A stretch of 64,000 nucleotides of DNA from Cryobacterium sp. PH31-O1 (GTDB taxonomy: Bacteria > Actinomycetota > Actinomycetes > Actinomycetales > Microbacteriaceae), in assembly GCF_030063455.1 (NCBI RefSeq), contig NZ_JASITB010000004.1, positions 1 through 64,000 of the forward strand, given 5' to 3'. Below the pieces are notes generated by a model. The model saw only the letters and a program-made list of their open reading frames with translations. It searched no databases and was not told where the DNA came from. Positions 15,751 to 24,138 of this stretch are shown here, piece by piece; position 1 is the first letter of the stretch; each line of letters starts with the position of its first letter. The position numbers and the translations under genes were made by a program.

Positions 15751-16976
15751 GAGTTCTTCTGAGCGGCGGGTACGGTCAGGCGCACGCTGGTTCCGGCGCC
15801 GGGGCGGCTCCAGATCAGCACGGATCCGCCGAGCTGTTCGATGCGACGCCGCACGGACTGCCGGAGACCGAGGCGGTCGGAAGCGGATTCGGATTCGGTG
15901 AAGCCACGGCCGGCATCCGTTATGCGGAGTGAAATTGTGGTCAGGTCTTGCTCGATGGCGACCTCAGCCGAGGCGATTCCGGCGTGGAGGATGACGTTGA
16001 CCAAACACTGCTGCACGGCGAGGCCAACCTCGCGGTCACTGCCGGCATCGAGGCGGGAGAGGGCGTTGATGTCTCCGGTGACGTCGATTGTCAGCCCGCG
16101 GTCGCGGCCCCGTTCGATAGCGCCATGGACCGCGCTGGAGATCCAGACGCTGGTCTCGGTCGGTTCGGAAGCTTTTTCGGGCAGGGTGGGGTGCGGGCCG
16201 GTGTCGCTGCGGGCGTCGATGTCGGTGAGCCAGTCGGTGTCGTGCAGGGTGGTCAGGGTGTACCGGAGGCTGGTCTGGAGTCCCGGCGAGAGCCCGCCGG
16301 GTTCGGCGAGGGAGAGCGCGACGAGCTGGGCAACGGTTGTGTCGTTGAGCAGGGCGATGGCGCGTGTGTCGAGGGCGTCGCGCAGCTGCCGGTTGGCGCC
16401 GTCCTGAACCGCGCGGTGGATGGCGGGCTGCGCGGCATTGCTCAAGCGGCGGTCGATTCCCGCGAGCAGCATGACACCGACGAGCACGAGGTAGGTCGAG
16501 AGGGTGAACAGGTCGGGCCGGTAGGGCACCGTGGTGCCGAGGATAGCGAGGAGAGCGGCGGACTCGGCGAGGAGAAAAGCCGCGGTACTCCAGAGCACGC
16601 CGGCAAGGGCGGTGGATCCGGCGCCGCCGACCATGACGAGAGCCATCTTTGGCAGGGCGACGAGGAACATATTCGATGCGGGGAATACGTCGGGAACGCC
16701 GAGTACGGCCCGGGTGAAGACGTAGACGCAGAGGGTTCCAAAGACGAGATAGGCGACCGCGAACCCGATGCGGCGGTGCCGGGTGAAGAGCACGAGCAGG
16801 GCGCCCATGGCGAGTACGGCCACGACGGTGATCCAGAGTTCGGGCCGGCTCAGACTGAGGACGGCGACCGACACCGCCCCCGCCATGAGGCAGGTCAGCG
16901 CAAACCAGTGCGCGGCCCGCGCGAGGGCGCGCGCGAGCGTCAGCTGGACCAGATGGCCGGGCAACCCTAGAGACAT
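15747..16976 (-). CDS. Membrane sensor histidine-kinase-like protein
   Basis: 409 residues with six hydrophobic segments in the first ~190 residues. A C-terminal HATPase domain has QQCLVNVILHAG (N box, about 325-336), TDAGRGF (G1, about 354-360) and GAGTSVRLTV (G2, about 395-404). The region where a phospho-accepting His would lie (about 205-235, ALLNDTTVAQLVAL) does not show a standard H box, so it may be a NarL/DesK-type relative or a kinase acting on a partner. It overlaps the following membrane-protein gene by 4 nt. No cognate response regulator nearby. ATP binding is well supported, signal input is unknown. Confidence 0.7.
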   Translation of the reverse strand: MSLGLPGHLVQLTLARALARAAHWFALTCLMAGAVSVAVLSLSRPELWITVVAVLAMGALLVLFTRHRRIGFAVAYLVFGTLCVYVFTRAVLGVPDVFPASNMFLVALPKMALVMVGGAGSTALAGVLWSTAAFLLAESAALLAILGTTVPYRPDLFTLSTYLVLVGVMLLAGIDRRLSNAAQPAIHRAVQDGANRQLRDALDTRAIALLNDTTVAQLVALSLAEPGGLSPGLQTSLRYTLTTLHDTDWLTDIDARSDTGPHPTLPEKASEPTETSVWISSAVHGAIERGRDRGLTIDVTGDINALSRLDAGSDREVGLAVQQCLVNVILHAGIASAEVAIEQDLTTISLRITDAGRGFTESESASDRLGLRQSVRRRIEQLGGSVLIWSRPGAGTSVRLTVPAAQKNS

Positions 16977-17059
16977 TTTTCCCCCAAGGTAAGTATGGCA
17001 TTGGGGCGGGATGGTGGTGGTGATGTGAGGGAGGTGACGTGAGGGCGTCTCCGCGCTCC

Positions 17060-17125
17060 GGGCCCACCTTATGGCCCCGGGCCCAGTTTCTAAACTGGGC
17101 CCGGGGACGGGGCCCGGGCCCCGTC
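17060..17125. repeat. Nested palindrome family C, copy 1
   Basis: GGGCCCACCTTATG is followed by a 15-bp hairpin (CCCCGGGCCCAGTTT, 2-nt loop, exact complement) and then by the palindrome GACGGGGCCC/GGGCCCCGTC. The second copy is at 32597-32660. It lies in the gap between the radical SAM gene and the sensor gene. The first 25 nt recur with changes inside the radical SAM gene near 17197. Confidence 0.85.
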
Positions 17126-17135
17126 CAGAATGGAG

Positions 17136-18425
17136 TCAGAACAGGGTCGGCGCCAGGTCGGGCGGCAGCTCGGCCGCGATCAGCGACCGGGGCACCTCCG
17201 CGCTCCGGGCCCGCCTTATGGCCGCGGCGGCTGGCGCAGCAGACGCGGCCGGCATAGCAGACCCGTTCAGCACAGCAGACGCGGCCGGCACAGGAGACGC
17301 GGGCGGCACAGGGGCAGGGTGACGCGCGGGCGGGCGGGCGGCGGGTGGGGGCATGCGCTCAGGGAACGACGGGAAAGCATTCGAGCGGATGCCGCCGGTC
17401 GCGGGGTCGACGACGCCACGCTCGAGGCCGTGCGCGCGAATGAGGGGCCGGATGCGGGCCGCGAGCCAGGTGCGGTACTCCTTGGGAGCGTACTGTCCTC
17501 GGGCGTAGAGCTCATGGTAGCGGCCGACGAGCTCAGGATGCTCGCGGGAGAGCCAGCCCAGGTACCAATCCTTGACTGCGGGCTTGAGGTTGAGACCGCT
17601 GTAGAGCACGCTCGTGGCACCGGCCGCTTTGGCCTGCCGCAGGGCCTCATCGAGGTGGGCGCGGGTGTCGGTGAGAAAGGGCAGAATGGGCATGAGAAAG
17701 ACGCCGCAGTCCAATCCCCGTTCGCGCACCGCGGTGACCGTCGCGAGGCGCGCCTTGGTGGTGGGAGTTCCGGGCTCGACGGACTGCTGCAGTCCGTCAT
17801 CGCGCAGTCCGTCATCGCGCAGTCCGTCGTCGCGCAGTCCGTCGTCGCGCAGTCCGTCGTCATAGATGGCGATGGACATGGCAAGGTCGACCGGAACATG
17901 CTCGCTCGCTTCGACCAGCAGGTCGAGATCGCGTCGCAGCAAGGTTCCCTTGGTGAGGATGGAAATGGGCGTGCCGCTGTCGGCAAGCGCCGCGATGATG
18001 CCGGGCATGAGCCGGTAACGTCCCTCGGCGCGTTGGTACGGGTCGGTGTTGGTGCCGAGGGCAACCGGATGCCGGCCCCAGGTGGGTTTCGCGAGTTCTT
18101 TTCTCAAGACCTCGGCCACATTGACCTTGACGATGATCTCGCTGTCGAAATCTTTACCGGCATCGAGGTCGAGGTACTGATGCGTGGGCCGCGCGAAGCA
18201 GTAGGTGCAGGCGTGCGAGCAGCCGCGATAGGGGTTGATCGTGTAGCCAAACGGCATGGCGCTCTGCCCGGGCACGTGGTTGAGCGCCGACTTGCAAAGG
18301 ATCTCGTGGAACGTAATTCCGGCGAATTCTGGCGTCTGCACGCTGCGCACGAGGTTGTTCAGGCGGGCGAGGCCTGGCAGTGCCCCGACCTGCTCGGTCT
18401 GTAGTTGCTGCCCGCTCCACCGCAT
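17136..18425 (-). CDS. Rv2578c family radical SAM protein (SplB-like)
   Basis: 429 residues from ATG 18425 (MRWSGQQLQTEQVGALPGLA), the usual start of the Rv2578c family. The cluster motif CSHACTYC (about 72-79) follows INPYRGC and would bind the [4Fe-4S] cluster with S-adenosylmethionine. PVALGTNTDPYQ and SILTKGTL are further conserved barrel blocks. The family is related to spore photoproduct lyase; its substrate is unknown. Odd features: five tandem DDGLR repeats interrupt the barrel at about residue 185-210 (DNA repeat at 17791). The C-terminal 90 residues are Pro/Ala low-complexity and partly derived from the family C repeat. Monocistronic. Confidence 0.9.
   Translation of the reverse strand: MRWSGQQLQTEQVGALPGLARLNNLVRSVQTPEFAGITFHEILCKSALNHVPGQSAMPFGYTINPYRGCSHACTYCFARPTHQYLDLDAGKDFDSEIIVKVNVAEVLRKELAKPTWGRHPVALGTNTDPYQRAEGRYRLMPGIIAALADSGTPISILTKGTLLRRDLDLLVEASEHVPVDLAMSIAIYDDGLRDDGLRDDGLRDDGLRDDGLQQSVEPGTPTTKARLATVTAVRERGLDCGVFLMPILPFLTDTRAHLDEALRQAKAAGATSVLYSGLNLKPAVKDWYLGWLSREHPELVGRYHELYARGQYAPKEYRTWLAARIRPLIRAHGLERGVVDPATGGIRSNAFPSFPERMPPPAARPPARHPAPVPPASPVPAASAVLNGSAMPAASAAPAAAAIRRARSAEVPRSLIAAELPPDLAPTLF
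17791..17865. repeat. In-frame 15-bp tandem repeat in the radical SAM gene
   Basis: Five units of AGTCCGTCATCGCGC or one-base variants; on the coding strand they give (DDGLR)5. Because the unit is a multiple of 3, copy-number changes stay in frame. Confidence 0.9.
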
Positions 18426-18682
18426 GCAGCAAGTCGAACACAAGTACTAGTAAATTGCAAGTGTCTCGTTGAAAACCCGCATCTAAGCGGATGCCGCCAC
18501 TCGCCCCGCTCACACCACGGCCTCGCGGCACGCGTTTGAGAGGTTGGCACTGGTTTGAACACGTGCCCGCTTCCTGAACAAGGGCGCCGAGTGCGGCGAG
18601 AACCCGCGGCGCGGCATCCACTTCGCGCCGAACGCGACGATTCGCAGTACTGTGCCGGAATGCAAGAACAGACTGCACCGGC

Positions 18683-19813
18683 ATGACCCGGCTGCGACGC
18701 AGCGACCCGACCCGGCCGGGGTACACGAGAAGACGGGCAGGTCGGGGGTTCAGCTACCGAGACCCGGCCGGAAAGGCCGTCTCCGAGACAGAACTGCGGG
18801 AGCGATTCGCGGCCCTCGCGATTCCGCCGGCGTGGACCGAGGTGTGGATCAGCCCGCACCCCAACGGGCATATCCAGTCGATCGGCGTCGATGCCGCCGG
18901 GCGACGCCAGTACCTCTACCACCCCGCCTGGCGCGAACAGAAGGACCGCCTCAAATTCGAACGCGCGCTGCAATTGGCCGAATCGCTGCCGCAGGTGCGC
19001 AGCCAGGTCACCCGCGAACTGCGCGGTGACGGCCCGCCGCGCACCCGGGCGCTCGCCGCGGCGTTTCGCATGCTCGACCTCGCCTCCCTGCGCATCGGCA
19101 GCGAGCGCTACGCCGACACCTACGGCAGCCACGGCCTCTCCACCCTGCTCTGCTCCCACGTCACCGTGCGCGGAGACGTGGTGCAGCTGGATTTTCCCGC
19201 CAAGAGTGGGCAACAATTTCACAGCGTCATAACGGATGCCGACCTCGCCACCTACCTGCGCGCCCGCCTGCGCGAGCGGCCGGCTGCACCGCTGCTGTCC
19301 TGGGTGCGGGGCGATACCGAGGAGGTCGTGTCGGCCGCCGAGATCAACGATTTCATTCGGGAACGCACCGGCGGGGAGTTCACGGCGAAGGACTTTCGCA
19401 CGCTACGGGGCACGGCCGCTGCCGCGCAGAGCCTGGCGCAGAGCCTGGCACAGGATCTGAAGGTGAGCACGGGGCCGGCGGCTGGGGCGGGCGCGGCGAG
19501 CGCAGGGTCCGGCGGAGCATCGTCGGACGGGCTCCTCTCAAGGAGCGTGGCCGCCTCGGCTACTGCACCGGCCGTATCCGCTGCCCGGCCGCCGCGCGCG
19601 GCGACGCGCAGCCGTCGCGCCGACGACCGCGCTATCGCCGAAGCGATGCGCCAGGCGGCAGATGCCCTCGGCAACACACCGGCGATCGCGCGCACGAGCT
19701 ACGTTGATCCGCGAATCGTCGACCTCTTTCGCGCGGGCGAGACCATCGACCCTGCTGGCAGGGTCTCGGTCGAAACGGCGCTGCGGGCGCTGCTGCCGAG
19801 TGACGGCGCGTGA
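18683..19813 (+). CDS. DNA topoisomerase IB (eukaryote-like type)
   Basis: 376 residues. The N-terminal topoisomerase IB domain shows GRGFSYRD, PPAWTEVWI and HPNGHIQ(S/A)IGVDAAGRRQYLYH (about 45-80). The catalytic domain has MLDLASLRIGSERY (first Arg), KDFRTLRGT (Lys and second Arg region) and the nucleophile segment TSYVDPRIVDLF near residue 343, where Tyr forms the 3'-phosphotyrosine. It relaxes supercoils without ATP. The segment about 258-310 is Ala/Ser low-complexity and replaces the ordered linker. Typical of a bacterial topoisomerase IB common in actinobacteria. Its start lacks a strong ribosome-binding site; it is transcribed divergently from the radical SAM gene. Confidence 0.9.
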   Translation: MTRLRRSDPTRPGYTRRRAGRGFSYRDPAGKAVSETELRERFAALAIPPAWTEVWISPHPNGHIQSIGVDAAGRRQYLYHPAWREQKDRLKFERALQLAESLPQVRSQVTRELRGDGPPRTRALAAAFRMLDLASLRIGSERYADTYGSHGLSTLLCSHVTVRGDVVQLDFPAKSGQQFHSVITDADLATYLRARLRERPAAPLLSWVRGDTEEVVSAAEINDFIRERTGGEFTAKDFRTLRGTAAAAQSLAQSLAQDLKVSTGPAAGAGAASAGSGGASSDGLLSRSVAASATAPAVSAARPPRAATRSRRADDRAIAEAMRQAADALGNTPAIARTSYVDPRIVDLFRAGETIDPAGRVSVETALRALLPSDGA

Positions 19814-20073
19814 TGTGGTTCGTGAGGGGTTAACGACTCGTAGCCCCGGCGACTTGTTGCCGTCGACCCGGACCCTTTGAGTCCCACCTTCGGCCAGAGC
19901 ATCGCACGGTACGCAGTCCCCTCAGCGATGCGCCCGATTTGTGGGCCGTGGCCCCCGGCGAAAAATTGGCATCACTTAACGAGGGCGAAGCTCTGACAAT
20001 ATCCCCCGTTCGGGGTATAACTTGAATGCCGCCTCGCTGGGGCTGCCGCACTGCCGTCGAGAAAGGTTCACCC

Positions 20074-20481
20074 GTGACCCACGATTCTGATCCCGTTGAA
20101 GAGCCGCCGCTTGATATTCCGGAGGCGCCGAGCACTCCCAGCAATCCCGACCAGCTCGTCGGACCGGACGGCCCCGAAGGTCCGGATACGGAACACGCGG
20201 GCTCGGCCAACGAACACCCCGAACCGGCCGTTCCGCTCGCGAGTGCGAGCACCGGCCCCGACGGTCCGGCTCCCAGCGAAGACGGCTCAACCGCCGGAGA
20301 AGCTACCGCCGCGGCCGAACCAGACACCGACGCCGAAGACGACACCGAAGACGACCAGGACAACGCCGACAACGAGCCGAGCCTCGACGACATCGACCCG
20401 GCCGATAGTCCATCGAACCCCGACCTGGTCGGTCACGACATCGACGACGAAGACCCCACCCTCGCTGAACCCACCGCCTAA
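20074..20481 (+). CDS. Acidic disordered hypothetical protein
   Basis: 135 residues from GTG 20074, preceded by GAGAAAGG at about 8 nt. The whole chain is Pro/Asp/Glu/Ser-rich (EDDTEDDQDNADNEPSLDD), with no hydrophobic core and no Cys, so it is predicted to be disordered. Function unknown. It is 15 nt upstream of a YtxH-like envelope gene with the sequence CAGGGAG between, so the two form an operon. A longer reading to 20026 has no start signal. Confidence 0.6.
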   Translation: MTHDSDPVEEPPLDIPEAPSTPSNPDQLVGPDGPEGPDTEHAGSANEHPEPAVPLASASTGPDGPAPSEDGSTAGEATAAAEPDTDAEDDTEDDQDNADNEPSLDDIDPADSPSNPDLVGHDIDDEDPTLAEPTA

Positions 20482-20496
20482 CCCCAGGGAGCCCCC

Positions 20497-20778
20497 ATGA
20501 AAGGCAAATTTCTGTTCCTCGCCGGCATCGCCACTGGCTTCGTGCTCGGATCCAAAGCCGGCCGCCAGGCCTACGACCGACTCAGCGGGAAGGCTCACGA
20601 GTTGTGGGGCGACCCCACCACCCAGAAGGTCATCTCGCAGGCCGAAACCATCGCCCGCGACGCAGCATCCGTGGCGCAGACCAAGGTGAGCGATCTGCTG
20701 GACCGCACCGAAGCATCCGTCAAAAAAGAAGAGCGTAAGGCCAGCCCCACAGCGGATGACGGCAGTCACGAAATCTAA
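20497..20778 (+). CDS. YtxH-like small membrane-anchored protein
   Basis: 93 residues, MKGKFLFLAGIATGFVLGSK then AGRQAYDRL. The single N-terminal transmembrane helix with Gly-rich face followed by an AGR-x-Y/W-D/E helix is the YtxH/DUF pattern seen in many Gram-positive stress-associated proteins. The rest is a charged amphipathic helix (SQAETIARDAASVAQTKVSDL) and a polar tail. Good ribosome-binding site. Likely membrane-associated; no known enzymatic role. Confidence 0.7.
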   Translation: MKGKFLFLAGIATGFVLGSKAGRQAYDRLSGKAHELWGDPTTQKVISQAETIARDAASVAQTKVSDLLDRTEASVKKEERKASPTADDGSHEI

Positions 20779-20854
20779 GCCCCTGCGATGCCGATACCCC
20801 GGCTGGCACGCCGGGCCGTGGTGTCGGGCTCGGCGGCCTATCGGCCGTAGTGCC

Positions 20855-20918
20855 TGTCAGCCGCGCCGAGTGTCAGCCGCACCGCGTGTCAGCCGCGCCA
20901 CCTGTCAGCCGCACCGCG
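20855..20918. repeat. 16-bp tandem repeat, four units
   Basis: TGTCAGCCGCGCCGAG and variants repeat four times in the non-coding stretch 20779-20948, which otherwise shows nothing. It lies between convergent genes. Confidence 0.8.
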
Positions 20919-20948
20919 TATCGGCCACGATGCCCGTCGGTCAATCCA

Positions 20949-21260
20949 TCATGCGTGAAACGCGTGCTGTGCTGGAGGCGGAGTGGCCCCCTGGACTGCG
21001 CCCGCTAGCGAGGCGCCCCGCACCAGAAAACTGGCCTGCGCCCGGTCAAACGACGAGTAGAACCACCTGGTCGTGAGCACGCCGAGCTTGGTCACCTCGT
21101 AGGCATCCCCGCTTTGCTGAATGACTCCGAGCAGAGCGGCCGGATCGCCGTCGAGAATTTGAGAATCTCGCACCAACCACTCGGTCGGGGTGAGCTGAAG
21201 GATGCCGAGCTGCGATACGCGCAGATTTTCCGCATCCGAAACGCCATTGTTCGGGTTCAC
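20949..21260 (-). CDS. Small hypothetical protein (103 aa)
   Basis: GTG at 21260 follows CGGAGGCGGCAA, a strong ribosome-binding site with 7-nt spacing. The protein begins VNPNNGVSDAENLRVSQLGI and continues LQLTPTEWLVRDSQILDGDPAALLGVIQQ, GDAYEVTKL and TTRWFYSSFDRAQASFLV: a well-mixed, globular composition with no membrane segment or known motif. It looks like a conserved protein of the family rather than noise; function unknown. Upstream is a family A repeat and then the Mqo gene's 3' end in the same direction. Confidence 0.65.
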   Translation of the reverse strand: MNPNNGVSDAENLRVSQLGILQLTPTEWLVRDSQILDGDPAALLGVIQQSGDAYEVTKLGVLTTRWFYSSFDRAQASFLVRGASLAGAVQGATPPPAQHAFHA

Positions 21261-21371
21261 TTGCCGCCTCCGGGCCGGTTGGTCCTTAAGTAGACACCTG
21301 CCGACCACCCCATTCAAGGGGTTGACAGCACCCTCCAACCCAATTCCCACGGCGCTCCAAGGCGTCGATAC

Positions 21372-21464
21372 GCATAACTCCTGCAATTTGTTCCGAGCGC
21401 CCTGCACCACCCCCGTAATCACGGGGAAGTTCATTTTTCGCCACGCAGATTGCAGGAGTTATGC
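21372..21464. repeat. Palindromic repeat family A, copy 1
   Basis: Perfect 16-bp arms GCATAACTCCTGCAAT and ATTGCAGGAGTTATGC are separated by about 61 nt. The interior holds CCCCGTAATCACGGGG, itself a hairpin, then AAGT. A second copy is at 31028. Confidence 0.85.
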
Positions 21465-21495
21465 CACGCGCGAGCCGACAGGCAGGGGCCGAAAC

Positions 21496-22974
21496 CTAGT
21501 TGCTGAGGTGCAGCACCTCAGCAGTCGCGGCGAGCGACGCCGCGGCGGCGGCGGGATCGTCGGAGAGTCTGGTGCCATAGCTCGGGATCATCTGGCGAAT
21601 CCGCGGCTTCCAGCCTTCGATGCGATCGGGGAAGCAACGGGCCAACAGGTCCACCATGATCGGCGCGGCCGTCGAGGCTCCCGGCGAGGCGCCGAGCAGA
21701 CCGGCAATCGAGCCGTCAGACGAGGTGATGACCTCGGTGCCGAACTGCAGCACTCCCCCGAGCTTGGCGTCTTTCTTCATGACCTGCACGCGCTGGCCGG
21801 CCGTGATGAGTTCCCAGTCCTCGGAGACCGCGGCGGGAATGAACTCGCGTAGGGCCTTCAGCTTTGCTCCTCGTGACGCGAACACCTCGCCGACCAGGTA
21901 TTTCATGAGGTCAAAGTTGTGGCGGGCCACGGCGAGCATCGGGCCGAGGTTGTGCGTGCGAATGGAGAAGGGCAGGTCGAACCAGGTGCTCGTCTTCAAA
22001 AACTTGGGGCTGAATCCGGCGTACGGGCCGAACAGCAGCGACATTTCGCCATCGACGACGCGAGTGTCGAGGTGGGGCACCGACATGGGCGGAGCGCCCT
22101 TGGCCGCCTTGCCATAGACCTTGGCCTGGTGCTGGGCGACGAGCTTCGGGTTGGTGGTGCGCAGAAACTGGCCGCTGATCGGGAAGCCGCCGAACCCCTT
22201 GATTTCGGGGATTCCGCTCTGCTGTAGCAGTGCCAGGGCGCCGCCACCGGCGCCGACGAAGACGAAGCGGGCGTTGATGGTGCTGCGGGTCTGTCCGACC
22301 TGGCGCAGCAGCTTCAGGTTCCAGGTGCCATCCGCTTTGTGCCCCAGGCCGACGACCTGCTCGTTCATGTGCATCGTGACCCCCTGCTTCTCGAGGTTGT
22401 CGAACAGCAGCCGGGTGAGGGCGCCGAAGTCGACGTCGGTGCCGCTGACGATGCGGGTGGCGGCGATCTTCTGACCGGCCGGACGCTTGCGGGTGAGCAG
22501 CGGGGTCCAGGTGCCGATCTTTTCGACGTTGTCGCTGAACTCCATACCGGCGAACAGCGGCTCCACCGCGAGCACGGCGTGGCGCTTCCGCAGGTAGTCC
22601 ACGTTGGCTTTGCCGTGTACGAAGGTCATGTGCGGAGTGGAGTTAATAAACTTGTTCGGCTCCGGCAGGGCGCCAACAGATACGAGGTGCGCCCACAACT
22701 GGCGGCTGATCTGGAACTGCTCGTTGATGACGACGGCCTTGTCGGCGGTGACCGAACCGTCCGCAGCCTGCGGCATGTAGTTGAGTTCGCACAGCCCGGC
22801 GTGGCCGGTACCGGCGTTGTTCCACGGGTTCGAGCTCTCCTGGGCGAGTTCACCGAGACGCTCATACACCTCGATCCGCCAATCGGGCTGCAGCTCCTTC
22901 AAGAGCGTGCCGAGGGTGGCACTCATGATGCCGCCACCAATGAGGACTACGTCAACGGTTCCCTGAGAATTCAC
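21496..22974 (-). CDS. mqo: Malate:quinone oxidoreductase
   Basis: 492 residues from GTG 22974 (VNSQGTVDVVLIGGGIMSAT), matching the family start. The FAD-binding GGGIMSATLGTLL at about 13-25 is followed by NPWNNAGTGHAGLCELNY (about 50-67), the family signature. GTDVDFGALTR, HGFGGFPISGQFL-like GFGGFPISG and the C-terminal GLLGASPGASTA are all present. Oxidises L-malate to oxaloacetate and passes electrons to (mena)quinone at the membrane face; it replaces NAD malate dehydrogenase in many actinobacteria. Length is normal. In-frame sequence upstream of 22974 is Arg-rich and unconserved, so a longer start is rejected. The rightward response-regulator gene diverges at 23072. Confidence 0.95.
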   Translation of the reverse strand: MNSQGTVDVVLIGGGIMSATLGTLLKELQPDWRIEVYERLGELAQESSNPWNNAGTGHAGLCELNYMPQAADGSVTADKAVVINEQFQISRQLWAHLVSVGALPEPNKFINSTPHMTFVHGKANVDYLRKRHAVLAVEPLFAGMEFSDNVEKIGTWTPLLTRKRPAGQKIAATRIVSGTDVDFGALTRLLFDNLEKQGVTMHMNEQVVGLGHKADGTWNLKLLRQVGQTRSTINARFVFVGAGGGALALLQQSGIPEIKGFGGFPISGQFLRTTNPKLVAQHQAKVYGKAAKGAPPMSVPHLDTRVVDGEMSLLFGPYAGFSPKFLKTSTWFDLPFSIRTHNLGPMLAVARHNFDLMKYLVGEVFASRGAKLKALREFIPAAVSEDWELITAGQRVQVMKKDAKLGGVLQFGTEVITSSDGSIAGLLGASPGASTAAPIMVDLLARCFPDRIEGWKPRIRQMIPSYGTRLSDDPAAAAASLAATAEVLHLSN

Positions 22975-23071
22975 ACTGTCGAGTGTATCGCTGCGAGCGG
23001 ATACACCCGACCGCGCCCGACCGCGGCCACCCTGCCCCCGGCCGCTCCCCCGAGTAGGGGATAATGGCACA

Positions 23072-24049
23072 ATGAACCCTGACAACGCGCAGCGCCGCGT
23101 CGCCGTCATCATCGAAGATGACGCCGATATTCGCAACCTGCTCGAGGCCGTGCTCGCCCAGGCCGGGTTCGAAACAATCGCCACGAGCAACGGCCTCGAT
23201 GGCATCGCCGCGGTGCGCGCCTACGACCCGATCGTGACGACCCTCGACGTGAGCATGCCCGGCATGGACGGCTTCGAAACGGCCCGCCGTATTCGCGATT
23301 TCAGCCCCACCTACCTCGTCATGCTCACCGCCCGCGACGACGAAATCGACACCCTGCAGGGCCTCGACGCCGGCGCCGACGACTACCTGACCAAGCCGTT
23401 TCGCCCGCGCGAACTGCGCGCGCGCATCGAAGCCATGCTACGACGCCCCCGCCACCCGGCCACAGCGGATGCCGCCAGTCGGCCAGCATCGTCAGCTGCG
23501 CCCCCCGCTGCGGCGTTCGCCGAGCAGCCCGACGCTTCTGCTGCCATCAGTGCTTCTGCTGCCATCAGTGCTTCTGACACCACTGCGGATGCGGCCAGTA
23601 CCGCACAGGTGACAGCGGTCATGTCACCGATATTTCGACCGACTCCCATCGCATCCGCTCCCACTTTTGTGGCGGCCGCCGACGCCGCGAGCCCGATACT
23701 GAAGGCCGCGCTGGTCAACGGCTGGTTTGAACACAACGACCTGCGGCTGAATCCGGCAGAACGCGTCGTACAACTCGCCGGCGCCCAGCTTGAACTGACC
23801 CGTACCGAGTTCGACCTTTTGGCCGCACTCCTTGAATCCCAGCGGCGCGTGCGCAGCAAGAACGACCTTGCCATGCTGCTGCGCGGTGAGGCGTTCACGA
23901 GCGTCTACCCGGTAAACGAGGCGGATCGGCGAGCGGTAGAAGTGCACATGGGCAATCTGCGGCGCAAACTCGGCGACAGCAGTGCGACCCCGCGCTGGCT
24001 GGAAACCGTGCGTGGCGTGGGTTACCGCCTCGCCGCCGCCGAGGTGTAA
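23072..24049 (+). CDS. OmpR/PhoB-type response regulator with long linker
   Basis: 325 residues. Receiver domain with acidic pocket EDD (15-17), phospho-acceptor D59 (TLDVSMPGMDG), TA (about 90) and K (TKPF, about 109). Winged-helix DNA-binding domain at about 225-322 (LTRTEFDLLAALL, EVHMGNLRRKLGD, VRGVGYRL). The receiver and winged helix are joined by an unusually long Ala/Ser/Pro linker (about 125-215) with repeated ISASAAISAS, versus about 10-20 residues in typical members. It lies beside a degenerate Hpt protein and near histidine-kinase and GGDEF/EAL genes, so it may act in the same signalling group; the cognate kinase (25794-27434) is a reasonable guess. Confidence 0.9.
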   Translation: MNPDNAQRRVAVIIEDDADIRNLLEAVLAQAGFETIATSNGLDGIAAVRAYDPIVTTLDVSMPGMDGFETARRIRDFSPTYLVMLTARDDEIDTLQGLDAGADDYLTKPFRPRELRARIEAMLRRPRHPATADAASRPASSAAPPAAAFAEQPDASAAISASAAISASDTTADAASTAQVTAVMSPIFRPTPIASAPTFVAAADAASPILKAALVNGWFEHNDLRLNPAERVVQLAGAQLELTRTEFDLLAALLESQRRVRSKNDLAMLLRGEAFTSVYPVNEADRRAVEVHMGNLRRKLGDSSATPRWLETVRGVGYRLAAAEV

Positions 24050-24084
24050 CTCGGCCGGTGGGCCGCGCCGACCGCCCGGCTGCG

Positions 24085-24138
24085 CGCTCGATCTGACCTC
24101 AGCGCTCGATCTGACCTCAGCGCTTGATCTGACCTCAG
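24085..24138. repeat. 18-bp tandem repeat between convergent genes
   Basis: Three units of CGCTCGATCTGACCTCAG plus a partial fourth. The last full unit overlaps the stop codon of the Hpt-like gene. Confidence 0.8.

Noticed and set aside
14383..15762. 459-codon plus-strand frame opposite the membrane protein
   Set aside because: Shadow frame; the minus strand has clear transmembrane segments and a 4-nt overlap with its neighbour.
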